Assembly: GCA_964587655.1 (NCBI GenBank)
Contig: CAZPMT010000104.1
Coordinates: 1 to 19,914 of the forward strand
Source of the DNA: CAZPMT01 sp964587655
GTDB taxonomy: Bacteria; Hydrogenedentota; Hydrogenedentia; Hydrogenedentales; SLHB01
DNA: 19,914 bases
Reading direction: 5' to 3'
Notes under the pieces: model-generated
The model's database searches: none
The model's input: the letters and a program-made list of their open reading frames with translations, nothing else
Told to the model about the DNA's origin: nothing
Translations under genes and position numbers: made by a program
Part shown: positions 1 through 6,100 of the stretch, piece after piece
Position numbering within the stretch: position 1 is the stretch's first letter
How the letters are laid out: each line of letters opens with the position of its first letter

Positions 1-103
1 TGTGTTGCGAAACGCGCAACGGTAGATCGCTTGTTACGCCCGTGTACAGGGTCCCGTTGCGCTCGCTGGCCATGATGTATACGACGGGCCTTTTCTCTTC
101 CAT
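1..103 (-). CDS. GIY-YIG nuclease, N-terminal part (gene runs off the left edge)
   Basis: Reading the minus strand from the ATG at 103-101 gives 34 codons that remain open to the window edge. The translation contains VVYIMAS, then GTLYTGVTSDL, then a region ending in RVSQH. This is the N-terminal half of a small stand-alone GIY-YIG endonuclease (UvrC N-terminal/YhbQ-like superfamily): VYI and LYTG supply the two strands of the GIY-YIG motif. Known members are usually about 80-100 residues, so roughly two thirds lies outside the window and intactness cannot be judged. The AGGGGAAAG upstream of the ATG, which could act as the ribosome binding site, is formed at the edge of a palindromic repeat (112-141), so the repeat sits in the 5' leader. 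The family assignment is strong. The cellular role (repair, mobility or defence) is not known from sequence. Confidence 0.8.
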   Translation of the reverse strand, partial: MEEKRPVVYIMASERNGTLYTGVTSDLPLRVSQH

Positions 104-111
104 CGCTTTCC

Positions 112-208
112 CCTGGATTCCCGCTTGCGCGGGAATGACGGTGTCGGGCGTTGATTCTAAACCTTTCGCCGGTTCCGCGGCCATGCGAAGAGCTTTCGAT
201 AGCTTCTA
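112..208. repeat. Long palindrome-containing repeat unit, copy 1
   Basis: Positions 112-141 hold a core palindrome, GATTCCCGC then TTGC then GCGGGAATGAC. It is followed by about 67 bases that match positions 471-538 with scattered substitutions and one single-base indel. The two copies share TTCCGCGGCCATGCGAAG exactly and both end in ATAGCTTCTA. The core resembles the dRS3-type palindromes described in Neisseria (ATTCCC, eight variable bases, GGGAAT) and REP-like elements elsewhere. This copy lies immediately upstream of the GIY-YIG gene on its 5' side. Confidence 0.8.
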
Positions 209-303
209 CTGTAGTGGATCATACTACTCATGTTTTATCCGTACATCTTATCCGGCAATCGCCGAAGAAGATATCACCGTCTAACATGAGAGTCCCTTCC
301 CTG

Positions 304-333
304 CCGTCATTCCCGCGAAAGCGGGAATCCAGG
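304..333. repeat. Palindromic core repeat, opposite orientation
   Basis: A 30-bp core starting CCGTCATTCCCGCGAAAG and ending in GGGAATCCAGG is inverted relative to the cores at 112 and 441. The internal stem ATTCCCGC/GCGGGAAT has a four-base GAAA loop. Only the core is present here, without the extended 97-bp unit. Confidence 0.85.
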
Positions 334-382
334 CCAGTTCCCGAGCGCACAGCGACTTCTGCTTCCGTCATTCCCCTCCCTT

Positions 383-411
383 CCGTCATTCCCGCGAAAG
401 CGGGAATCCAG
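383..411. repeat. Palindromic core repeat, opposite orientation, with a partial copy just upstream
   Basis: This core, starting CCGTCATTCCCGCGAAAG, is identical to the copy at 304 up to the last base. A truncated copy (CCGTCATTCCC) lies at 365-375. Together with the oppositely oriented core at 441-470, only 29 bp away, it forms a large inverted repeat that could fold into a long hairpin. This paired arrangement is reminiscent of BIME/REP doublets. Confidence 0.8.
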
Positions 412-440
412 AAACACTGGACAGGACTTCATTCCGATGC

Positions 441-538
441 CCTGGATTCCCGCTTTCGCGGGAATGACGGTGTCGGACGTTGGTCCTAAAGTTCTCGCCA
501 ATTCCGCGGCCATGCGAAGGGTGTTGCGATAGCTTCTA
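441..538. repeat. Long palindrome-containing repeat unit, copy 2
   Basis: This is the second copy of the unit at 112-208. The core at 441-470 (CCTGGATTCCCGCTTTCG onward) is followed by the same approximately 67-bp tail, ending in ATAGCTTCTA. The final TCTA of the unit overlaps the TAG stop codon (minus strand, 538-536) of the restriction-enzyme remnant next door. The unit boundary therefore coincides with the end of that reading frame. Confidence 0.8.
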
Positions 539-661
539 GATTTCCTGGTGATCGATAATCGCGGTCCCTTCTTCCGTAAGCTCGTAAGACTCGTAGACGA
601 GGCTGTCGATCTCCTCGTCCGTCGCGGCGATTTGGCGATCGAGAACGCCGCGCTCGTGTTC
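536..661 (-). pseudogene. C-terminal remnant of a type IIG-like restriction-modification enzyme
   Basis: The minus strand reads ERGVLDRQIAATDEEID, then SLVYESYELTEEGTAIIDHQEI, and then TAG. This is the characteristic C-terminal tail of Eco57I/TaqI-specificity-type DNA methylase-nucleases, where family members end in forms such as I..TDxEID.LVYELYGLTEEEI. Only about 40 residues of a protein normally near 1,000 remain. Upstream the frame degrades (a cysteine-rich stretch without family similarity) and hits an in-frame stop near 705. No start codon or upstream domain is visible, so it is a dead stump. It is not the same gene as the methyltransferase at the right end of the window, which lacks this tail. 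The family call rests on a short but distinctive signature. Confidence 0.6.
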
Positions 662-740
662 CGATCCTGCGGCGCATACTGTGCAAACCCAGCATACGGT
701 TCAGACATTTTGCACAGAGGTATAACGCAGAGAACAGCCC

Positions 741-935
741 CTATTCGCCTCGCTCCCAATGTTCTGGCAAGATCAGACTTGGGTCTTCCGAGAAGGTGAT
801 TCGCCTCGTTGAAGAATCATATGAGCACTTGTGGAACAGCGGCAGCGGGCCACCGATCAGAACATGCTCAAAGTACTTGTCTTCGTAAAACGTAACTGTC
901 CAGGTGCCATGCTCCGTATGCGGTAACACATGCAC
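741..935 (-). pseudogene. Short hypothetical protein fragment (64 codons)
   Basis: A minus-strand frame from a GTG at 935 to TAG at 743-741 encodes 64 residues. These look protein-like (WTVTFYEDKYFEHVL, then PLPLFHKCSYDSS, then LILPEHWERGE), rather than the Arg/Ser/Pro-rich look of shadow frames. I do not recognise the family. Its 5' side runs directly into low-complexity repeat DNA and there is no convincing ribosome binding site. I infer a C-terminal fragment of a broken gene rather than an intact small gene. An intact small protein is the alternative. Confidence 0.3.
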
Positions 936-1031
936 AAAGGATAAAGGACAAAGAACAAAGATGTAAAAGATATCGTCTTAAAGGGCCTCTTGCGTTCCCG
1001 GCACTCCTTTGTCCTTTAGCCTTTGTCCTTA
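935..1031. repeat. Low-complexity block with inverted AAGGACAAAG-type arms
   Basis: The left arm (935-960) is built from iterated AAAGGATAAAGGACAAAG-like words. The right arm (1005-1031) contains complementary CCTTTGTCCTTT-like words. The two arms could pair imperfectly around a non-repetitive centre. No protein-like frame passes through. Similar text-like repeats are often seen in large environmental genomes (inference from general familiarity). Confidence 0.5.
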
Positions 1032-1109
1032 TTAGCAGACGAGCGAAGGGGGTAGCTTGACAGTTACCGCAAATCAAACACCCCTCGTTTAGCAGAATCG
1101 CGCCTTGTC

Positions 1110-1202
1110 TGAAGCCCGTAACCCGAAACCCGAGTCTTTCGCCTTTTCGCCTTTTCGCCTTTTCCCCTTTTGCCCTCTTGTCCCTTGTCCTTTGTCCCTT
1201 TC
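1110..1202. repeat. Pyrimidine-rich low-complexity tandem block
   Basis: The sequence passes through short tandem words: CCCGTAACCCGAAACCCGAG at about 1113-1132, then three CGCCTTTT units from 1140, then CCCTTGTCC-type words up to 1202. The plus strand is almost purine-free across 1138-1202. The apparent reading frames (rich in Lys, Gly and Arg on the minus strand) are artefacts of the repeat. Confidence 0.6.
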
Positions 1203-1657
1203 CACACCGATCAGCATCCACAACCCCGCGTCAGCCAGCCGCTTATCTACAGCCTCCAGCCTACAGCCTGACAGTGGAATGCCGTGGGCTATATTATAGA
1301 GGGTGTTTGAAGGGAGACCCGGACAGCGACGCCGACATGCCATCACCCTACCGGTCATTTTCGTCCGTCTTTCTCGGGTTTCCTCGTCGGGTGGGCCAGT
1401 TGTTTCATCTTGAGCGGCGAGATTCACCAGTTTATGGGTAAGTTCGCCAGTTGGCGGGGGGTTGATGGGTGCTCGCGGGCGGTTAGTTCGCGTGGGAAAG
1501 GCTAGGTGCGCATAGATTTAGGACTTCATATAGCCAGGATTGGCGCTTTTGGCACCTCGGTTGCTTTGGGAACCCTGGGAAGGAAAACGGTATTGTATAG
1601 CATCTGCACTTGCGGAGGCCGCGGAAGCGGCTCTTCATTTTTCGGGAGAACCTTATC
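1203..1657. other. Non-coding stretch upstream of the PilZ gene
   Basis: I find no credible gene between the low-complexity block and the PilZ start. A third text-like patch lies at about 1245-1272 (CTACAGCCTCCAGCCTACAG). One candidate promoter is noted separately. The rest shows nothing that I can interpret. Confidence 0.5.
1268..1295 (+). promoter_or_regulatory. Possible sigma-70-type promoter
   Basis: CTGACA (1268-1273) and TATATT (1290-1295) are separated by 16 bp; TATTAT at 1292-1297 would give 18 bp. If real, the transcript would reach the PilZ gene with a leader of about 350 nt. This is a weak, pattern-only call. Confidence 0.25.
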
Positions 1658-1981
1658 ATGGCAGCGTTAGCGAAATTAGTTACAGAACGAAGGGTCTCAC
1701 GGCGCACCCCTTTGACGGGGCAGGTGTCATACCAGTATGGCGTCAGCGAGACGGGCGCCGCGGCGTGGCGCGATGTCAGCCTTCACGGGTCTCGGATCCG
1801 TTTGGGCCGCTACCTTACGCCGGGCAAGCATATCCTTCTTCGAAGCGAATCGCTGCCGGATTTGAAGTGCCGGGTCGTGTGGTGCCTGCCCCGGGAGGGC
1901 AGCCGCCACTTTGATGCTGGGCTGCGGATTTATCACACCGACCTGGAAGTGGTGCGCGCATTGGAGGCGATTGTAGAATAA
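1658..1981 (+). CDS. Single-domain PilZ protein (probable c-di-GMP binding)
   Basis: The product is a 107-residue cytoplasmic protein consisting of one PilZ domain. PilZ domains bind cyclic di-GMP and pass the signal to motility, exopolysaccharide or secretion partners. Both signature elements are present: the arginine motif RRVSRR (R12-x3-R16) and DVSLHG (D39-x-S41-x2-G44), followed by the beta-barrel strands (residues about 45-95, including CRVVWCL and FDAGLRIY). The ATG at 1658 is chosen because GGGAGAA lies 7 nt upstream. The longer in-frame ATG at 1610 has no such site and adds an atypical basic tail. The gene stands alone and converges with the dehydrogenase gene 35 bp away, with no clear hairpin between them. 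Its partner is not identifiable here. Confidence 0.85.
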   Translation: MAALAKLVTERRVSRRTPLTGQVSYQYGVSETGAAAWRDVSLHGSRIRLGRYLTPGKHILLRSESLPDLKCRVVWCLPREGSRHFDAGLRIYHTDLEVVRALEAIVE

Positions 1982-2016
1982 TCGACCGCGCGAAGAAGAG
2001 GCATCTCGACTCGATC

Positions 2017-3039
2017 CTAAGACCTGTCGTACAAGGCCGCGAGCGATTCGCGGATGAACGCCGGGGAGACGTCGCGCACGTCGACGACGCTGAAGAAGAG
2101 GTCGGTCTTTTGTGCGAAGTCCTTCAGCGTGACAAGACACCGCTCGGTCTCATCGCGGGTGACGCCGGTGGCGCCGATGTTGATATCGCCGGGGACGCGG
2201 TAGCGCAGACCGAGGCGGTTCATGAGGTCGACGGCCCACTCGTGCCGGTTCTGCTGGAGGCGTGTCATGAGGAAGATGCCCAGCGCGACGAGGTCGCCGT
2301 GGACGAAGTGCCGGCGCGTGATGTGTTCCAGGTTGTAGGCAATGAGGTGTTCGGAACCTTCTTCGGGGCGGCTCGTGCCGATCCCGGCGCAGAATTTGAC
2401 CTCGCGCCGGTAAAGATCGATGATCGCATCGATGCCTTTCGGGGTAACGTTGAAGACTTCCGCGGCGTTCCGGTCGAGTTCTTCGAGGCACTCTCGTGCA
2501 AGGTCCGCGACATCAGGATAGTAGGCTTCGCCGCGGACGTCGCTCGCGAGCTTCCAGTCGTAGAGTGCGGTATGTATGCTGACGATGTCCGCGGCGCCGG
2601 CGCGGTTGAGTTCCGCGGGCGCTTTGCGTATCAGGTCGTGGTCGACGAGGATCTCTTTGGGCCAAATGTCGCCGACGTAGCGGACCGCGTTATCGACGCG
2701 GACGGCGATCATGTTCGTGAGCGGGGCGTCGACGGAGATGATCGTCGGCACGAGGATCATGCGGCACCCGCGTTTCCACGCGAGGTATTTTGCGGTATCG
2801 CAACAGGACCCGCCGCCGACGCCGATGACGACGTCGCACAATGGCAGCGAGGTTTCGAGCGACTCGAGCGTCGTGAGGTCCATATCCGTGACCATGTGGA
2901 CGTGATGTGGCCGCCAGGGGATCTGGTCTTGGAGCAAGGCCCAGGGGATCTCCATGGTCGCGACAAGCACCCGGCCGGGCAGGTCTTTCAGTCTTCCGGC
3001 GATGCCGGGGCCGGACTCGATGTTCGGCGGCGCGTACAT
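2017..3039 (-). CDS. Glycerol-1-phosphate dehydrogenase / AraM-like iron-alcohol-dehydrogenase family enzyme
   Basis: The product has 340 residues. It carries the dinucleotide-binding motif GVGGGSCCDTAKYLA (around residue 75) and all three expected metal ligands: D151 in GAADIVS, H231 in GSEHLIAYN and H247 in FVHGDLV. TALYDWKLA is also typical of the family. sn-glycerol-1-phosphate dehydrogenases (archaeal EgsA, bacterial AraM) reduce dihydroxyacetone phosphate to glycerol-1-phosphate using NAD(P)H. The wider family also contains glycerol dehydrogenase and dehydroquinate synthase relatives, so substrate assignment is inference. I chose the ATG at 3039. The alternative GTG at 3123 would place the start inside the terminator hairpin of the upstream gene and add a basic, low-quality N-terminus. 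An AGGAG lies upstream but about 16 nt from the ATG, which is longer than usual. No partner gene for ether-lipid synthesis is visible. Confidence 0.8.
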   Translation of the reverse strand: MYAPPNIESGPGIAGRLKDLPGRVLVATMEIPWALLQDQIPWRPHHVHMVTDMDLTTLESLETSLPLCDVVIGVGGGSCCDTAKYLAWKRGCRMILVPTIISVDAPLTNMIAVRVDNAVRYVGDIWPKEILVDHDLIRKAPAELNRAGAADIVSIHTALYDWKLASDVRGEAYYPDVADLARECLEELDRNAAEVFNVTPKGIDAIIDLYRREVKFCAGIGTSRPEEGSEHLIAYNLEHITRRHFVHGDLVALGIFLMTRLQQNRHEWAVDLMNRLGLRYRVPGDINIGATGVTRDETERCLVTLKDFAQKTDLFFSVVDVRDVSPAFIRESLAALYDRS

Positions 3040-3072
3040 GCGTTTTGTTTTCGTTCTCCTGATCCTGTTTGA

Positions 3073-3092
3073 CAAGGGGCTGCAGCCCCTTG
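3073..3092. repeat. Perfect 20-bp palindrome in the leader of the dehydrogenase gene
   Basis: CAAGGGGCTG is followed immediately by its own reverse complement. It lies between the terminator of the giant gene and the start of the dehydrogenase gene. It could be an operator, a REP-like element or part of the 5' leader structure. No second copy is visible in the window. Confidence 0.6.
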
Positions 3093-3100
3093 CCCTGCCT

Positions 3101-3139
3101 TTCGCAAAGAAGACGGGCGCCACAACCGTGTGGCGCCCG
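3101..3139 (-). terminator. Intrinsic terminator of the giant lipoprotein gene
   Basis: An 11-bp perfect stem (CGGGCGCCACA at 3114-3124 with TGTGGCGCCCG at 3129-3139) encloses a four-base loop. On the minus strand it is followed by TCTTCTTT. It begins 20 bp after the stop codon of the large minus-strand gene and separates it from the dehydrogenase gene downstream. Confidence 0.75.
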
Positions 3140-3159
3140 ATCTCGATTTCATTCTCTCG

Positions 3160-6100
3160 TTATGGCAGATAGTTGCCGAGGCGCACTTGTACGTATGGGT
3201 TCTCGTAGGCCTCTCGCGGTCCGTTCGTTGTGTCCTGAGCGTATGAGACCCAGAACCTTACGGAATCGGCGTCGTATAGGACGTTCATGACGTTCCGGAG
3301 TTCGACACTGCTACCCTTGGCTTCGACGTCTTGCGAGAGTTCGAGCATTGACTGCGGGTCATGCTCTCCATACTGGCCGGAGATCTGCTCCCACAGCAAG
3401 GCTTCGCCATTGAGGAGATGCGCGAGGGAATCGCCGGACACGCTGTACAGGATGCCAGGCAGTACGTTGGGCGCGTTTTCGTCACTCGAATCGTTCTCGT
3501 ACCAGAAGATGAAGTTGCCCGGTGGCGGCAAGGACTCCCAGGCGCGGATCTTGACCGCGTTGTTTTCCCAGAGGCCGTCGCCAATGATGTAGTGATACCG
3601 CTTGACTCGCGTGGCGTCTGAAACTGCGGTGAAGGCATCGCTCAGCCGGCGGGCATCATACAGGACGCCGCGCAACATCGACGTGGAGTCCAGGCCGTGC
3701 AAATCGCCGACCCCGTAGGGAACCCCTGGCTGCGGGTTGCTCACGGCGGACAGTGTGACGCCGGCAAGGTTGATGCCCGTGAACGACCCTACGAGTCCGG
3801 CAAAGGTCGCGTTCGCGTGGGGTACGCCGTCGTCGGGGATATATACGACGATGGCGGGATGCTCGTACGCTTGCGCGCCGAACAGCAGCACGGAGTCGAG
3901 GTTCTGTGTCTGCAACAGATTTCCGTTGGCGGTGGCGTCGCGCCACGCGGCGAAGGAACTGCATGTGGCATTGTCGAGCGCGGCGACCATGTGCGCTCGC
4001 TGGATCCAGATCTCCCACTGTGCTGCTTGAGCGGGGGTATTCGCGACGCCGTCGGCGACGCCGCTGATTTCTTCCGCAAAGCGCGGGTCGGCGTAATCCG
4101 GATTCGCGGCGGCTTCCCAAGCGGCGTCCAGATTCGCGTCCGAGAAGCGAACACCGTCGACGGATTGGGCGTAGGCGATGAGCTGCGGAATGAATGACTG
4201 GATATCGAGCCTCATGAGACGGCCGTACTGATAGCCCATTTCGTATGGCGTGCCGTGCACCACCGACACGGGCGCCTCGTCGGGTCCTTCGCCCACGGAG
4301 AAGCGCCGTCCGTCGAAGACAGGGTAGGTGTCAGGCAGGACGCGCACGGTGGTCGAGAAGGTCAAGGGCGCGCCTGGCACGGCGCTGGTGTAGGTGAGCT
4401 GAACGAAGAACGCGGTCCAGCCTTTGGCCGGCGTCGAGACCCTGCCTGTGTATACGCCTTCCTCGTCGCCAAGCAGCGCCGTGGCTTGCCAACTGGCGCC
4501 GATGGTGTCAAGGCGGAAGTCGCGCACGTTGTCGTTGTGCGCTTGCCATAGCGTCACTTGCGAGGGCGTTGTGACGGCTGTCACCCTAATGGAGCCGTCG
4601 GCCTCGAAGGTCCATGAGAACTGCGGCATCGGCGCCTGCATTAAGACCGCCTGCCAGTAGAACGCCAGGAGGCCGGCGGCGGCTTCGTCGCTTGCCCCTG
4701 AAAGGCTGTGATTTGTGTTGGGCAACGCGTTCAGGTACTTCTGGCCGATGAGATCCTTGAAGTAGAACTGCGAGGCATCGGGAAGGAAGAACTCGTCCCC
4801 CGTGGAGTTGATGATGTACTTCGGCAGGCCGAGCCTTCCGCGATACTCGTAAGGATCGACGATACGCAACAGGCTGGTTGCCCGATCGTCCGGGTTCTGC
4901 GGATCGACCTTGAGCAGGCGATCCAGCACACCCATCTGGTCATAATCGTAGATGGCCGGGGACCAGTAGCCGTACGCGCGCCGGTGATGGATCATCTGCT
5001 GATCCATGTTGAGCACGTCGATGACCATCGGGGCGATCGCTACGACGCGCCGGTCGACGGCGGCGGTCAGCCATGTCGTCCATCCCCGCTTTGACCCGCC
5101 TGTAACCATGAACTTCTGAACGTCCACGGGATCCGCGAGATGCGCGCGCACGGGCGTCGGCGACTTCGGATCGCAGAACTCCTGAACGGCGTCCATGGCT
5201 TTCACGGCGCTCTTCACCATTGGCAGCAAGGCGGGCCAGTATGAATCGCCGGTCCGCAGATATTTGTCGTACGAGTATGCGATGATCTCGTCCTCGCTGC
5301 GCGACCGCATGCCGATCTCGTCCGTGAACGTGATCGGCTCGTTCGGGACATCATTCAGCATGCCTACCACGGAACCCGTACGGACGGCTATCTCCACGGC
5401 GATCCTTTCGAGGTCGTCGAGCGCATATTGGCTGCTCCAATCGGGCGCGCTGCTATACGTGCTGCCGCCCGCGATAACGAGCAGGGCCGTGCTCGTGCGA
5501 ATGCGATCCGGCACGATTACGGACAACCAGTGATGCCACAGCGGGTCCGTATCCTCTGGATGTCTTTGGGGACTGATGGGCGTCTGGATTTCCGACGAGG
5601 TGCGCCATTGCTGCGACGTCAAGTCCAGAACGTAAGGCTCATAGCCGGGCGTCGAGTCTACCGCTGCCGCTGCACTTTTCTCGGAGGCGCCCCAAATGCT
5701 CCACTTGCTGATGGTCCCGTCCGTGGACGAACTCCAGGCGTGCGACCCGTCCGTTGGCGAGAAACCCACATGCGTTATGCCGGCGCCATGACACATGAAT
5801 GTGAAAATGGGCGTGCCCGTGCCGGTGTCCCAAAGAGTTGCGGTCCGGTCGGACGAGCCGCTCAAGATCTGCGTGCTGTCCCAGGGATGGAAAGCCACTC
5901 CGGTCACAACATCCGTGTGGCCGCGGAACGTCCGAATGAGGTCGGCGGTCTTCAACCCCCAAAGCTTGACGGTGGCATCCGCCGATCCTGTCAGCACATA
6001 TGCGCCGTCTTGGGATATGACCGCGTAGCGCACCTCCGCCGTGTGTCCGAGGTAAGTGCGCATCGGCGCGCCCGTGACCAGGTTGATGATCCGCACCGAA

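Noticed and set aside
112..538. Repeats considered as a CRISPR array
   Set aside because: Units are palindromic, occur in both orientations and have irregular spacing, with no cas genes. This fits REP/dRS3-like elements instead.
548..799. 83-codon plus-strand frame and the 150-codon minus frame 307-759
   Set aside because: Both are shadows over the restriction-enzyme remnant and the palindromic repeats. The meaningful frame is the short minus-strand one ending at 536.
2110..3072. 320-codon plus-strand frame opposite the dehydrogenase gene
   Set aside because: Antisense shadow. The minus strand carries complete family motifs and metal ligands; the plus frame is Asp/Val/Ala-rich with no domain.
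3040..3123. GTG start at 3123 for the dehydrogenase
   Set aside because: It would put the start codon inside the terminator stem and translate the 20-bp palindrome. The added N-terminus is basic and unlike the family.
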